The notes: generated from the letters alone by a model not told the origin. Counted from the first letter of the stretch, positions 44,698 to 55,530 are shown. The stretch is DNA of 64,000 bases from Bryobacteraceae bacterium (GCA_026129905.1 JAHCHE010000008.1:62001-126000), one strand, 5' to 3'. A program made the numbers and translations.

Positions 44698-46389
44698 CAG
44701 TGGTTCAGGCCGATGAGAGCGTAGAGTCTTTCCGCTTCCGAGAACGCGGCGCGCGCGCCTTCGTGTTCGCGTTTTGCCCAGGCGGCCTTGGGAGAGCAGG
44801 GTATTGGCCTCGCCCAGCCGGTCGCCGATCGCCCGAGACAGCGGCAGCGCCTGCTGGTAGAGCTCCCGCGCCTCCTCGTAGCGGTCCTGACTCATCGCCA
44901 CATCGCCCAAGCTCTGGATCGCGTTGGCCTCGCCCAGCCGGTCGCCGATCGCCCGAGACAGCGGCAGCGCCTGCTGGTAGAGCTCCCGCGCCTCCTCGTA
45001 GCGGTCCTGCCTCATCGCCACATCGCCCAAGCTCTGGATCGCGTTGGCCTCGCCCAGCCGGGCGCCGATCGCCCGATACAGCGGCAGCGCCTGCTGGTAT
45101 AGCTCCCGCGCCTCCTCGTAGCGGTCCTGCATCCGCGCCACATCGCCCAAGCTCTGTATCGCGTTGGCCTCGCCCAGCCGGTCGCCGATCGCCCGATACA
45201 GCGGCAGCGCCTGCTGGTATAGCTCCCCCGCCTCCTCGTAGCGGTCCTGCATCCGCGCCACATCGCCCAAGCTCTTTATCGCGTTAGCCTCGCCCTGCCG
45301 GTCGCCGATCGCGCGGTACAGCAGCAGCGCCTGCTGGTATAGCTCCCCCGCCTCCTCGTAGCGGGCCTGCATCCGCGCCACATCGCCCAAGCTCTGTATC
45401 GCGTTGGCCTCGCCCAAACGTTCGCCGATCGCCCGATACAGCGGCAGCGCCTGCTGGTATAGCTCCCCCGCCTCCTCGTAGCGGGCCTGCATCCGCGCCA
45501 CATCGCCCAAGCTCTTTATCGCGTTGGCCTCGCCCAGCCGGTCGCCGATCGCCCGATACAGCGGCAGCGCCTGCTGGTAGAGCTCCCGCGCCTCTTCGTA
45601 GCGGTCTTGCATCCCCGCCACATCGCCCAAGCTCTTTATACCGTTGGCCTCACCCTGCCGGTCGCCGATCGCCCGATACAGCGGCAGCGCCTGCTGGTAG
45701 AGCTCCCGCGCCTCGTCCCACTCGCTTTCGTAACCTGCCGCCTGCGCGAGCAGGTATTTCACCTTTGCCAGCGAAGCCGCGCCGGCGCCGGGCGCGCCCT
45801 CCAGCTCCTCGAGCAATTCCCGCAGCAGTTCACGCCGCTCGAGCTTGTCCTTGCGGCTGAGATTCCAGTCGAGTTCCGCATCGACGGCTTCGAGCGTCTC
45901 TTTCGCGTCGCCCTCCTCGCCCGTGAAGCGGTAAAGCTGGGAGCGTCCCGACCAGAAATCCGGCGCCGCCCTGGCGAACTCGCGGATGGCGAACTCCGGC
46001 GCCCAGAAGACGACGGGAAAGGGGAAGCGCCGCGTGACGTAGTCGCGGTTGAAGTTGAACATGCCGATGGCCGGAGAATCGCCGGTGGTGAGGTCGAACA
46101 AGGTTTCGAGACCGTGGACGAACAGCGCGTCCGGGCGGCGCTCTCCCAGGGCGAGCTTCCATTGCGTGACGATGCCCGCCTCGGCGGCGGGATCGACGGC
46201 CAGCTCGACGATTTCCTTCTCCGGCAGCGCGGCGCGAATTTCGGCGATGAGTCTCTGTTTCAGGGAGGGATGCGCCGCCGCGGCGAACCCCAGGACGAAG
46301 CCGTTGGCCAGGCGCAGCATGTTGCGGAGCTTGCGAAGCTCGACCCGGTTTTCGATCGAAAGCGGCAGGTCCGAGGCATAGGTGCTCAT
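44698..46389 (-). CDS. STAND-like TPR-repeat protein, frameshifted near the C-terminus
   Basis: The ATG at 46389 overlaps the ATPase stop by ATGA. The N-terminal 200 residues resemble the P-loop-less companion domain found in STAND/TPR proteins (RNMLRLANGFVLGFAAAAHP, VVFWAPEFAIREFARAAPDF followed by WSGRSQLYRF). Eight 40-residue TPR units follow, consensus YEEARELYQQALPLYRAIGD. Within GGG at 44790-44792 the frame slips: the open frame then runs to 44419 as Arg-rich nonsense overlapping the next gene, while the other frame gives a sensible end (AAWAKREHEGARAAFSEAER, then LYALIGLNH) and stops at 44698. A one-base error or mutation explains this. The role is probably protein-protein interaction downstream of the ATPase. 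Confidence 0.75.
44801..45760. repeat. Tandem 120-bp repeat array (eight units) encoding TPRs
   Basis: Eight consecutive 120-bp units recur with the same phase (for example each begins near GTCGCCGATCGCCCGATACA at 45181, 45541 and 45661) and differ by only a few bases. Each encodes one 40-residue TPR. The near identity at DNA level, including synonymous sites, points to recent expansion or ongoing homogenisation of the array by recombination. Confidence 0.9.
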
Positions 46390-47099
46390 CGCTTCATGGG
46401 CTCGGGCGCCTCCTCCAACACGGGGTTCCAGTCGTACCAGATGCCTTTGTCGTCCTGATACATGAACACCAGGAGCCCGCGCAGCAAGGAACGCGCCGGC
46501 TTAAGCACTTCGACGTTGATCAGATCGTAGATCGTGGGCAGCCGGTTCTCCAGTATCCGGCGCAGGACGGGCCGGAGTCTCGGGACGTCCTTGAGCACCA
46601 GGCCGAATTTCACCGGGTCCGCACCGATTTCGACGCTCTTGAGCTCGACTTCCGTGTTCAGGGTTTCGCCGAGATCCTTAAAGAACTGGGTGAACCGTGT
46701 CCATCCCAAGCCGAAACCCGCCTCGCGCAGGTCTGCGACAAGCTGCCGCGCCATGTGGAAGACGATGTCCGCGGGCTGGACGTCCTGCAAATCCACCGAC
46801 TCTTCCGCGAGAAGAAGAGACACGAACAGTTTCCGCGGGCCCGTTCCGGTTTCCAGAATCCGTTTCACCCGCTTGAGCTCGGTCGTTTTGCCGACGCCGC
46901 GGTGGCCGGTGAAGAGCCGGGTCACAGGGACGCCGCCGCTGAAAGCGATGCTGTTCACCAGCCGCTGCTTGACATCCTCGGGGCCGATTTCTTTCTGCCA
47001 GTCAACATAGAGGTCCGTTTCGTCCGCCTCCAATGGCCGAAGAGGGTCGAGTTGCTGGTACAGCGCCGCCGGCTTGTCCACTGGTCCGATTATAGCCAC
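46386..47099 (-). CDS. STAND/AAA-like P-loop ATPase, apparently shortened
   Basis: A 237-residue protein. The P-loop is RLFTGHRGVGKTTELKRV, as in the GHRGxGKSTEL ATPases often encoded beside TPR partners. The middle (AADIVFHMARQ-like helices, RPVLRRILENRLPTIYDLIN) also fits that family. The C-terminus (LVFMYQDDKGIWYDWNPVLE) matches the usual last segment. The segment between, where family members of about 400 residues carry the Walker B VDxLDR and sensor region, is missing, so an internal in-frame deletion is inferred. Without Walker B, ATP hydrolysis is doubtful, though binding is possible. It is translationally coupled to the TPR gene. Confidence 0.7.
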   Translation of the reverse strand: MAIIGPVDKPAALYQQLDPLRPLEADETDLYVDWQKEIGPEDVKQRLVNSIAFSGGVPVTRLFTGHRGVGKTTELKRVKRILETGTGPRKLFVSLLLAEESVDLQDVQPADIVFHMARQLVADLREAGFGLGWTRFTQFFKDLGETLNTEVELKSVEIGADPVKFGLVLKDVPRLRPVLRRILENRLPTIYDLINVEVLKPARSLLRGLLVFMYQDDKGIWYDWNPVLEEAPEPMKR

Positions 47100-47147
47100 G
47101 GCGCGGCCGGCGGGAATGTCACAATAGAAGCAAAGGGCTCCTGAAAC

Positions 47148-49325
47148 ATGTCATTGGCGCGCGTGGCTTATCTCGCTCTGTGCTTCCTGATGGCGGTGCC
47201 GTATTCTCTCGCCGCCGACTGGCCGGATTGGCGGGGACCGAACCGCGACGGCGTCTCGGCCGAGAAAGACCTGCCGTCGTCCTGGTCGCCCGCCGGAGAG
47301 AACCTGCGGTGGAAAGCGCCGTTTCCGGGGCGCTCGACGCCCATCGTCATGGGGGACCGGCTGTTCGCGTTCAACGGCGGCGGCGAAGGGCCGACGCTTC
47401 AGGAGCGGGTGGTCTGCCTCGACGCCAATACCGGCAAGCTGATCTGGGAGTACCGGCACAACGTCTTCCATAGCGACGTTCCCAAGCACCGCATCGCGTG
47501 GTCGTCGCCGGTGGGGGATCCCGAGACGGGCAACATCTATTCGTACGGCGTGGCCGGGATGCTGACCGCGCTCTCGCGCGACGGAAAGCTGCTGTGGCAG
47601 CGGTCGCTGATCGAGGAGTTCGGCATCATGAGCACGCACGGCGGCCGCACCGTCTCGCCTATCATCGAGGGCGACCTGGTGATCATCAGCGCCATCACCA
47701 GCGGCTGGGGCGACCAGGCGCGCGCCGCCCATCGATTCATGGCATTCAACAAGACCAACGGCGACTGCGTCTGGGTGAGCACGGCGCCCGGCCGAGCGCT
47801 GGATACAACGTACTCGACGCCGGTGGCGGCGAATATTGACGGCGCGCGGCTTATTATCGCCGGGGCGGGCGACGGGGCGGTCCACGCGCTGAAGGCGCAG
47901 ACGGGCGAGGAGGTGTGGCGCTACGAGATGGCCAAGCGCGGCATCAACACCGCCGTGATCATGAACGGGACCACCGCCATCGTCAGCCACAGCGAGGAGA
48001 ACCTCGACACCAGCGAGATGGGCCTGCTCGCGGCCGTCGACGCCGCGGCGACCGGAGCGGTCGGGCCGTCGCACATCAAGTGGGCGGTGAAAGGTTTCCT
48101 TGGAGGATTCTCGTCGCCGGTCACCGACGGCGACACCATCTACCAGGTGGACAACGGCAGCGTCCTGCACGCTTTCGATGTCAACACCGGCAAGCAGCTC
48201 TGGAACAAGGTGCTGGGAACGATTCAAAAAGGCGCGCTGGCGCTCGCCGACGGGAAGCTTTACACCGGGACCGAGAACGGCAAGTTCTATATCCTGAAGC
48301 CTAGCCGCGCCGGGTGTGAAATTGTCGACGAAGTCCTGTTGGGCACGGAGGAGCACCCCGAGCACATCATCGCGGCGCCCGCCATCTCCCACGGCAAGGT
48401 GTTCGTTGTGAGCGACGGAGCGATGTATTGCTTCGGGAAGAAATCCGATGCCAAATTCGTTCCGAAGGCGAGTTCCCGGCCGGTTTCGACGGAGGCGCCG
48501 GCCTTCCTTCAGGTGACGCCTACCGAAATCATCCTCAAGCAGGGCGAGACGGCGCAATTCCGCGCGCGCCTGTTCGACGCCAAGGGCGTTTTCATCCGCG
48601 AGGCCGAGGCGAGCTGGGCGGTGGAGAGGTTGAACGGCGAGTTCGGCGCCAACGGCAAGTTCACCGCGGCGGCCCAGCCGTCGGTACAGGCGGGGCTGGT
48701 GAAAGCGACGGTGGACGGCCTCGCCGGAACCGCGCGGGCCCGCATCGTTCCACCGCTGCCCTGGAACCAGGACTTCGAATCGATGAAACCCGGTCCGCTG
48801 CCGCCGTTCTGGGTGAGCGCCGGCGGCAAGTTCGAAGTGCGCGCGGTGGACGGCGGCAACGTGCTGGTGAAACTGTCGGACAATCCCGCCACCTATCGCG
48901 CGCGCGTGTTCATGGGGCCGCCGGAATGGCATGACTACACGGTCCAGGTGGACATCCGCGCCTCCGAGCGGCGCCGACAGATGGGCGACCCCGGCGTGGT
49001 GGCGCAGCGGCACGGCCTGGTGCTGTTCGGCAACGATCAGCGGCTGGAGATCCACCCCTGGCAGGCCGATCCGACCCGCACCGTCAGGGTTCCCTTCGAG
49101 TGGAAGAAGGACACCTGGTACCGCATGAAACTGCGCGTGGAGAACCTGCCGGGCGGCAAGGTTCGCGCCCTGGGCAAGGTCTGGCCCGTTGCCGACCCCG
49201 AGCCGGACGCCTGGACGATTGAACGCGAGGACCCGATCCCGAATCACGAAGGCAGCCCCGGACTCTACGCCAACGCCCCGGCGGAAATCTTCTTCGACAA
49301 CCTGAAAGTGACGACCAACGAATGA
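47148..49325 (+). CDS. Exported PQQ-like beta-propeller protein with C-terminal lectin-like domain
   Basis: A 725-residue protein: signal peptide (VAYLALCFLMAVPYSLA), then ADWPDWRGPNRDGVSAEKDL, the hallmark of exported outer-membrane-assembly/PQQ-like propellers in Acidobacteria and Planctomycetes, and repeated blades (VVCLDANTGKLIWEYRHNV, VHALKAQTGEEVWRYEMAK, LHAFDVNTGKQLWNKVLG). A beta domain around residue 450 (LQVTPTEIILKQGETAQFRA) and a C-terminal concanavalin-like domain (EWHDYTVQVDIRASERRRQ) follow. No quinoprotein dehydrogenase residues are evident, so an enzymatic role is not claimed. It overlaps the next PQQ gene by ATGA. Confidence 0.88.
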   Translation: MSLARVAYLALCFLMAVPYSLAADWPDWRGPNRDGVSAEKDLPSSWSPAGENLRWKAPFPGRSTPIVMGDRLFAFNGGGEGPTLQERVVCLDANTGKLIWEYRHNVFHSDVPKHRIAWSSPVGDPETGNIYSYGVAGMLTALSRDGKLLWQRSLIEEFGIMSTHGGRTVSPIIEGDLVIISAITSGWGDQARAAHRFMAFNKTNGDCVWVSTAPGRALDTTYSTPVAANIDGARLIIAGAGDGAVHALKAQTGEEVWRYEMAKRGINTAVIMNGTTAIVSHSEENLDTSEMGLLAAVDAAATGAVGPSHIKWAVKGFLGGFSSPVTDGDTIYQVDNGSVLHAFDVNTGKQLWNKVLGTIQKGALALADGKLYTGTENGKFYILKPSRAGCEIVDEVLLGTEEHPEHIIAAPAISHGKVFVVSDGAMYCFGKKSDAKFVPKASSRPVSTEAPAFLQVTPTEIILKQGETAQFRARLFDAKGVFIREAEASWAVERLNGEFGANGKFTAAAQPSVQAGLVKATVDGLAGTARARIVPPLPWNQDFESMKPGPLPPFWVSAGGKFEVRAVDGGNVLVKLSDNPATYRARVFMGPPEWHDYTVQVDIRASERRRQMGDPGVVAQRHGLVLFGNDQRLEIHPWQADPTRTVRVPFEWKKDTWYRMKLRVENLPGGKVRALGKVWPVADPEPDAWTIEREDPIPNHEGSPGLYANAPAEIFFDNLKVTTNE

Positions 49326-50755
49326 GCACGAAACAGCGCGCAACCCGATTGGCCTTGATCTCCGCCGCGCCGCTTCTGGCGGCGCTGGCGCTGGCTTCCA
49401 AAACCGGCGGCGACTGGCCCATGTGGGGCGGTACGCCGGACCGGAACATGGTTTCCCCCATGCCGGACCCGCCGGTAAGCTGGGACGTCGAAACGAAGAA
49501 GAACATCGCGTGGGTGGCCGCGCTCGGTTCGCAAACCTACGGCAATCCGGTTGTCGCAGGGGGGAAGGTGTTCGTCGGCACCAACAACGAGGCGCTGCGC
49601 GATCCGAAGCAGCCGGGCGACCGCGGCGTGCTGAAGGCGTTCCGCGAATCCGACGGCGCGTTTCTCTGGCAGCACACCAGCGAGAAGCTCGCTTCGGGCC
49701 GCGTGAACGACTGGCCGTACCAGGGCGTTGCCTCCTCGCCTCTGGTGGAAGGCGACCGCGTGTGGTACGTGAACAATCGAGGCGAGGTGATCTGCCTGGA
49801 TACCGAAGGCTTCCGCGACGGCGAAAACGACGGGCCGTATAAGGACGAGAAGCTGACCGGCGAGGAGAACGCCGACATCGTCTGGAAGCTCGACATGATG
49901 GAGGAGCTTGGCGTACAGCAGCACAACCTGGCGAATTCTTCCCCGGTGGCGTACAAGAATCTCATCTTCATTTCCACCTCCAACGGGCAGGACGAGAGCC
50001 ACGTCAATATTCCTTCCCCGAAAGCGCCCGCCATCATCGCCGTGGACAAAACCACCGGCGAGGTGGTGTGGGAAGACAACTCCGTCGGCGATCGGATCCT
50101 GCACGGCCAGTGGTCGTCGCCGGCCGTCGGGGAAATCGGCGGCGTCATCCAGGTGGTTCACGGGCAGGGCGACGGCTGGGTCCGCGGCTATGAAGCGATG
50201 TCGGGCAAGAAGCTGTGGGAATTCGACTCCAATCCCAAGGACTCCGTGTGGCCGCAGACCCGCAACGAGCTGATCTCGACGCCGGTGATCTACAAGGACC
50301 GCGTCTATATCGGCAACGGCCAGGACCCGGAGCACGGCGAGGGCATCGGACACATGTACGCCATTGACGCCACCAAGCGCGGCGACATTACCCAATCGGG
50401 CCGCGTCTGGCACTACGAGAAGATCCGCCGCACCATCTCGACCGCCGCCATTCACAACGGGCTGCTGTTCATCAGCGATTTCAGCGGATTCTTCCACTGC
50501 CTGGATCCGGAGACCGGCAAGCCCTACTGGGTGCACGACCTTCTGGCCGCCGTCTGGGCGTCGCCGATCGTGATCGCCGACAAGGTCTACATCGGCGACG
50601 AGGACGGCGACGTGGTGGTGATGCAGGCGAGCAAGGAAAAGAAGGTGATCGGCGAGATGAACATGGGCAGCTCCGTCTATTCCACGGTGGTACCCGCCAA
50701 CGGAGCGCTGTTCATCGCCAACCGGAACCAGCTTTACAAGATCGCCGCCAGGTAA
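49322..50755 (+). CDS. Exported PQQ-like beta-propeller protein
   Basis: A 477-residue protein with a signal peptide ([17 protein letters not shown]) and [16 protein letters not shown] at the mature N-terminus, followed by propeller blades ([58 protein letters not shown]). It resembles its upstream neighbour but lacks the extra C-terminal domains. Its ATG overlaps the upstream stop by ATGA and the next PQQ gene begins 10 bp after its stop, so three propeller genes form one operon. The ligand or redox role is unknown. Confidence 0.88.
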   Translation: MSTKQRATRLALISAAPLLAALALASKTGGDWPMWGGTPDRNMVSPMPDPPVSWDVETKKNIAWVAALGSQTYGNPVVAGGKVFVGTNNEALRDPKQPGDRGVLKAFRESDGAFLWQHTSEKLASGRVNDWPYQGVASSPLVEGDRVWYVNNRGEVICLDTEGFRDGENDGPYKDEKLTGEENADIVWKLDMMEELGVQQHNLANSSPVAYKNLIFISTSNGQDESHVNIPSPKAPAIIAVDKTTGEVVWEDNSVGDRILHGQWSSPAVGEIGGVIQVVHGQGDGWVRGYEAMSGKKLWEFDSNPKDSVWPQTRNELISTPVIYKDRVYIGNGQDPEHGEGIGHMYAIDATKRGDITQSGRVWHYEKIRRTISTAAIHNGLLFISDFSGFFHCLDPETGKPYWVHDLLAAVWASPIVIADKVYIGDEDGDVVVMQASKEKKVIGEMNMGSSVYSTVVPANGALFIANRNQLYKIAAR

Positions 50756-50765
50756 CGAACCGGAG

Positions 50766-51860
50766 ATGCGTCTGGTCGCGACATTCGCTCTCTGCGCCCT
50801 CACGGCCGCCCCGCAGGACTGGCCCCAGTTCCGCGGCAATCCCCAGTTGACGGGCGTCGCGGCGCAATCGCTGCCGGATGAGCTGAAACCCCTGTGGACG
50901 TACGAAGCCGGCGATGCGATCGAATCGTCGCCGGCGATCTCGGGCGGCGCGGTCTACGTCGGCGCGTCGGCGGGCGAACTGCTGGCGCTCGATCTCGCCA
51001 CGGGCAAGCTGCGCTGGAAGTACAAGACGGGCGAACCGGTCGGCGAGTCATCGCCCGCCGTGAGCGAAGGCATGGTGTTCATCGCCGATCTCGGCGGGGT
51101 CCTGCACGCCGTCAACGCCGCCGATGGCGCCGGCGCATGGACGTTCAAGGCCCGGTCCGAGATCAAATCGTCGCCCGTCGTTGTGGATGGCAAGGTGCTT
51201 GTCGGCTCGTACGACCAGGTTCTTTACGCCGTGTCGGCAAAGACCGGGAAGCTCGCCTGGACGGTGGAGACCGCGGGACCGGTGCACGCGACGCCGGCCG
51301 TCTTCGAGGGCATCGCCTATATCGCCGGGTGCGACGAGAACTTCCGCGCCATCCGCGTGGCCGACGGCAAGGAATTGTTCACGGTCTCCTCGGGCGCCTA
51401 CACCGGGGCCTCGCCCGCGCTGGCCGGCGGCAAGGCGTACTTCGGCACGTTCGACAACCAAGTGCTCGCGGTCGACCTGGTGGCGCGCAAGATCCTATGG
51501 CGCTACGAGCATCCGACGAGGAAGTTCCCGTTTTACTCCTCGGCGGCGATTTCGGGCGACCGCGTGGTGGTGGGCGGGCGCGACAAAATGATCCATTGCC
51601 TGAACGCCGCCACCGGAAAAGCGAACTGGACCTTCACCACCCAGGCCCGCGTCGATTCCTCGCCGGCCATCGCGGGCAATCGCGTGTACGTGGGATCGAA
51701 CGACGGCCGGCTGTACGTCCTCGACCTGGCCAGCGGCAAGAAAGTGTGGGAGTTCGCCGCCGGCGCGGACCTGCCGTCGTCGCCGGCCATCGGCGAAGGC
51801 CGCCTGGTGATCGCCTCCAGCGACGGCGCCGTATACTGTCTGGGAGGGCGGGGGTTATAG
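50766..51860 (+). CDS. PQQ-like beta-propeller protein (BamB-like)
   Basis: A 364-residue protein, almost entirely propeller: [20 protein letters not shown], then regular blades of the type [60 protein letters not shown] and [20 protein letters not shown]. The regular eight-blade arrangement and length are close to BamB (YfgL), the outer-membrane assembly lipoprotein, but there is no lipobox. The N-terminus is a short signal-like stretch ([14 protein letters not shown]). It is the last of three coupled propeller genes, 48 bp before the fourth Oar-like receptor. Confidence 0.88.
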   Translation: MRLVATFALCALTAAPQDWPQFRGNPQLTGVAAQSLPDELKPLWTYEAGDAIESSPAISGGAVYVGASAGELLALDLATGKLRWKYKTGEPVGESSPAVSEGMVFIADLGGVLHAVNAADGAGAWTFKARSEIKSSPVVVDGKVLVGSYDQVLYAVSAKTGKLAWTVETAGPVHATPAVFEGIAYIAGCDENFRAIRVADGKELFTVSSGAYTGASPALAGGKAYFGTFDNQVLAVDLVARKILWRYEHPTRKFPFYSSAAISGDRVVVGGRDKMIHCLNAATGKANWTFTTQARVDSSPAIAGNRVYVGSNDGRLYVLDLASGKKVWEFAAGADLPSSPAIGEGRLVIASSDGAVYCLGGRGL

Positions 51861-51908
51861 AGATCGTGTCTGCCTACGTAGGCGGAATGCCGAGGCGCTC
51901 GTTCACCG

Positions 51909-54900
51909 ATGAGGTTTGCTCTTGCTCTATTGCTTCCGGTCCTCTTGCCGGCCCAGACGACGGGAACCATCTCCGGCCGCATCTTCGATCAGACCGGCCA
52001 AGCCGTTCCCGGCGTTCGCGTCACCGCCGCCAACCTTGAAACCGGCCTTCAGCGAACCGTCCAAAGCAATGCCGCCGGACAGTACGTGGTTCCCCTGTTG
52101 CCGGCCGGCCGATACCAGGTGCGCGCCGAACTGGAAGGCTTTCGACCGTTCGTTCGCGCCGGGATCCGCCTGACGGTCGCCGAGACGCTCGCCGTCGATC
52201 TGACGCTCGAGGTCGGGCCGGTGGAGACCGCCATCACAGTCAACGAAGACGCGCCGCTGGTCAACACGCAGACATCCGAACTCAGCTATTTGGTGGGCGA
52301 CGAGGCGATTCGCCAACTTCCCCTCAACGGGCGGAATTACACGGACCTGGCGCTGCTGCAGCCCGGAGTGGTGGCGTTTCCGAATCGCGACGGCGGCTCG
52401 ATTGTGGCTCACGGACTCGGCATGAGCGTCAACGGGCAGGACCCGCGCGCCAACGTTTACCTGCTCGACGGAACGCCGCAGAACGACTTCACCAACGGCC
52501 CGGCCGGCAGCGCCGCCTCCACCGCGCTCGGCACGGAAACGATCCGCGAGTTCCGCGTCGAGACCAACGCCTACAGCGCCGAGTTCGGCCGCATGGCCGG
52601 CGGGCAGATCAACGCCCTGACAAAGTCCGGCTCGAACGAGCTTCACGGCAGCCTCTTCTATTTCCATCGCAACGACAACCTGGACGCCCGCAATTTCTTC
52701 GACGGCCGCAAGCCCGAGTTCAAGCGCAACCAGTACGGCGGCTCGCTCGGCGGACCGCTGCGGAAGAACCGCACGTTTTACTTCGCCGGCTACGAAGGAC
52801 TGCGCGAGAACAAGGGGGTGACCGTCTACACGGTAGTTCCCGACGCGGCGTCCCGCGCCTTGCCGGCCGACCCCGCCGTGAGGCCCTACCTGGACGAGTT
52901 TCCGCTGCCCAACGGACGCAATCTCGGCGGCGGGCTGGCGGACTACCTGTTCGGCTTCAACCAGCGGATCCGGCAGGATTTCGGCCAGGCGCGGGTGGAC
53001 CACGCGCTCAGCCCGAATCACCTCGCCTTCGTCCGCTATACGGCCGACGACGCGGTCCAGCATCTGCCGACGGACTTCCCGCAGTTTCCCCGCGCCTTCG
53101 TGTCGCGCAACCAGTTCGTCACCGCCCAATATGACGCCGTACTGTCGCCGAGCACGCTCAGCGCGCTGCGCGCCGCCTTCAGCCGCACCCGCATCCAGCA
53201 GGATGTGGAAGCGAACACGTCGCGGCCGCTGCCGGAGTTTGTCGCCGGCCGCGGAATGATGGGGGACATCGACATTGGCGGCATGCCGCGCTTCGGCCCC
53301 CAGAGTTCGGTGAACGTGCGGCTCACCCAGAACGTGTACAACATCGAGGAAGGGCTGACGCTGATCCGGGGCCGGCACACCTTGAAAGCCGGAGGCCTGG
53401 CGGAGCGCTATCAGAGCAACATGTACAACCCGACCTTCAGCATCGGCATTTTCACCTTCGCCGATCTTGCCGGGTTTCTCGCCAACCGCCCCATCCGGTT
53501 CATCGGACTGTCGCCGGAGGCGCAGTTGGACCGCTACTGGCGATTCACGCTGTTCGCGCTCTACTTGCAGGACGATTTCCGGGTGCTGCCGCGCCTGACG
53601 CTGAACATCGGGCTACGGTACGAATTCACGACGCAGCCGAAGGACATCTACGGCCGCGACGCCGCGTTGATCAACCTCACCGATCCGCAGCCGACGCTAG
53701 GCCTGCCGTTTCGCAACCCGACGAAGCGTAACATCTCGCCGCGGTTCGGCTTCGCCTGGGACGTCCTCGGCGACGGAAGCCTCTCGCTTCGCGGCGGCTA
53801 CGGCTGGTTCTTCAACACCAACAACCACCAGAACCTGATTGTCACCACCAATCCCCCGGCCACGCCGCGCTACGTAATCGCGAACCCCTCGTTCCCGTCG
53901 CCCGACTTCGCCCGCGGATCGGGCAATTCGATCCGCCCGATCGAGTGGAACCTGAAGAACCCGAACGTTCATGTGTGGAACCTGGGCATACAGCGGCGCC
54001 TGTGGCGCGACGCGGCGGTGACGGCCGGCTACGCGGGCGCCCGCGGAGTCCACCTGCTGCGGAACACCGACGTCAATGTGCCCCGGCCGCAAGTCCTTTC
54101 CGACGGCACGGTCTTCTACCCGGCGAACGCGGTCCGGCCTTACCCGAGCTACTCCACCATCGAGATGAAGGTGAGCGACGGCAATTCCTGGTACAACGCG
54201 TTTCTGCTGGAATTCAGAAAACGCTGGGGCAGCGGCGTTTCCGCGCAGTCCTCGTACACGTTCTCGCGAAACATCGATACAACGCAGGGCGGGACCTTTT
54301 TCTCCGACACCACCAACGGAACAATCTCGGCCTTTCCGGAGTTTCCCGGTTTTTCTTATAATAAGGGACTCGCCGATTTCCATTCCAAGCACAACTGGAT
54401 GCTGAATTTCACCTGGGAGCTGCCGTTCGCGCGGAGGCTGGATGGCGCGGCCGGCCTGCTGCTGAAGGATTGGCAGCTCGCGGGCATAGCCAACGTTCGA
54501 TCCGGTCAGCCCCTCACGGCGTTCGTGCAGCGCAACCGTTCCCGGTCGCTCTGGTCGCCCTCCATCGCGCCCGGCGTGGGCTTCGACCGGCCCAGCATGG
54601 CGCCCGGCCGCACGCACCAGGACGCCGTCCTGGGCGGTCCCGACCGGTATTTCGATCCGTCGGCCTTCATCCTGCAACCGGCGGGCACGCTGGGCAATCT
54701 CGGGCGCGGAGCGCTAATCGGCCCCGACTTGCGGATTCTTAATTTCGCTATGCTCAAGAATTTCAAGCCGGCAAAACTCGGAGATTCCACCAATATCCAG
54801 TTCCGGGCGGAGTTCTTCAACCTGTTCAATCATACGAATTTCAGTTCGCCCGGCCTGATCGCCTTCGCCGGGGCCCAGGACCGCGAGCCGCCGCTGCCGT

Positions 54901-54971
54901 CGCTCGGCCGCATCCGCTCGACCGTTACATCCTCGCGTCAAATTCAACTGGGATTGCGAATGTCATTTTAG
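51909..54971 (+). CDS. Oar/SusC-like outer-membrane receptor with carboxypeptidase-regulatory domain (IV)
   Basis: A 1020-residue protein: signal peptide ([15 protein letters not shown]), regulatory beta sandwich ([20 protein letters not shown]), plug ([50 protein letters not shown]) and barrel ending in IQLGLRMSF. Unlike the other three receptors, this one sits in an operon-like array behind three PQQ-type propeller genes and before a small membrane protein, so the propellers may be periplasmic or surface partners. That link is inferred from position only. Confidence 0.92.
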   Translation: MRFALALLLPVLLPAQTTGTISGRIFDQTGQAVPGVRVTAANLETGLQRTVQSNAAGQYVVPLLPAGRYQVRAELEGFRPFVRAGIRLTVAETLAVDLTLEVGPVETAITVNEDAPLVNTQTSELSYLVGDEAIRQLPLNGRNYTDLALLQPGVVAFPNRDGGSIVAHGLGMSVNGQDPRANVYLLDGTPQNDFTNGPAGSAASTALGTETIREFRVETNAYSAEFGRMAGGQINALTKSGSNELHGSLFYFHRNDNLDARNFFDGRKPEFKRNQYGGSLGGPLRKNRTFYFAGYEGLRENKGVTVYTVVPDAASRALPADPAVRPYLDEFPLPNGRNLGGGLADYLFGFNQRIRQDFGQARVDHALSPNHLAFVRYTADDAVQHLPTDFPQFPRAFVSRNQFVTAQYDAVLSPSTLSALRAAFSRTRIQQDVEANTSRPLPEFVAGRGMMGDIDIGGMPRFGPQSSVNVRLTQNVYNIEEGLTLIRGRHTLKAGGLAERYQSNMYNPTFSIGIFTFADLAGFLANRPIRFIGLSPEAQLDRYWRFTLFALYLQDDFRVLPRLTLNIGLRYEFTTQPKDIYGRDAALINLTDPQPTLGLPFRNPTKRNISPRFGFAWDVLGDGSLSLRGGYGWFFNTNNHQNLIVTTNPPATPRYVIANPSFPSPDFARGSGNSIRPIEWNLKNPNVHVWNLGIQRRLWRDAAVTAGYAGARGVHLLRNTDVNVPRPQVLSDGTVFYPANAVRPYPSYSTIEMKVSDGNSWYNAFLLEFRKRWGSGVSAQSSYTFSRNIDTTQGGTFFSDTTNGTISAFPEFPGFSYNKGLADFHSKHNWMLNFTWELPFARRLDGAAGLLLKDWQLAGIANVRSGQPLTAFVQRNRSRSLWSPSIAPGVGFDRPSMAPGRTHQDAVLGGPDRYFDPSAFILQPAGTLGNLGRGALIGPDLRILNFAMLKNFKPAKLGDSTNIQFRAEFFNLFNHTNFSSPGLIAFAGAQDREPPLPSLGRIRSTVTSSRQIQLGLRMSF

Positions 54972-55002
54972 ATAGGCTGCCATGGAGAAAAGGGGACGAT
55001 CG

Positions 55003-55452
55003 ATGCTCTGGGTTCTGTTTGTGGTGGGAGCGGTGCTGTGCTGGGGGACGTATGGACCGGCGCTGCACAAGGGGCAGGTGCAGCTCGGCAATCCGTTGCG
55101 CGCGCTGCTTTGCGTCGGCGTGGCGTACTTCCTAATCGGGGTGCTGGTTCCGGTGGCGGCGCTGGCGCAGTCGGGCGGGCTGTCGGGATTCAGTTCCGGC
55201 GGCGTACGCTTTGCGCTGCTCGGCGGCGCGCTCGGCGCGCTGGGCGCGGTGTGCATCATCTATTCGTTTAAGACGGGCGGGCTGCCCCTCTACGTGATGC
55301 CGCTGGTTTTCGCCGGGGCGCCGGTGATCAACGTGCTGGTTACGATGGCGACGCATCCGCCGAAGACCGCTCCGAATCCGATGCTATGGGTGGGCTTCGC
55401 GCTGGCGGCGGCCGGCGCCGGCATGGTGCTGTATTTCAAGCCCCAGCACTGA
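55003..55452 (+). CDS. Small four-helix membrane protein, half-size DMT-permease-like
   Basis: A 149-residue protein with four or five hydrophobic helices (WVLFVVGAVLCWGTYGPALH, ALLCVGVAYFLIGVLVPVAA, FALLGGALGALGAVCIIYSF, MLWVGFALAAAGAGMVLYF). The pattern, including the conserved Trp/Gly-rich first helix and the last Gly-rich helix, resembles one half of an EamA/drug-metabolite transporter. It may work as a homodimer. The ATG at 55003 has AGGGGA close upstream; an ATG at 54982 is also in frame and would add seven residues. It follows the receptor gene by about 30 bp on the same strand. Confidence 0.7.
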   Translation: MLWVLFVVGAVLCWGTYGPALHKGQVQLGNPLRALLCVGVAYFLIGVLVPVAALAQSGGLSGFSSGGVRFALLGGALGALGAVCIIYSFKTGGLPLYVMPLVFAGAPVINVLVTMATHPPKTAPNPMLWVGFALAAAGAGMVLYFKPQH

Positions 55453-55469
55453 GAAGCTCTGACCATATC

Positions 55470-55530
55470 GATTTCAGCCACCGATGAATCTTGGTTTTTC
55501 TTTAATCGGTGTCTATCGGTGGCTAAATTC
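55470..55530. repeat. Palindromic intergenic element between convergent genes
   Basis: Perfect 10-bp arms AGCCACCGAT (55476-55485) and ATCGGTGGCT (55515-55524) flank a 29-nt loop containing TTTTTCTTTAATCGGTGTCT. The AT-rich sequence stands out from its GC-rich surroundings. It lies between the convergent permease and PQQ genes and could terminate both transcripts. The wording resembles a palindromic intergenic element seen in many environmental bacteria. Confidence 0.6.

Noticed and set aside
44801-45760. Regular repeats considered as a CRISPR array
   Set aside because: Units are 120 bp, abut without spacers and encode TPRs in one frame.
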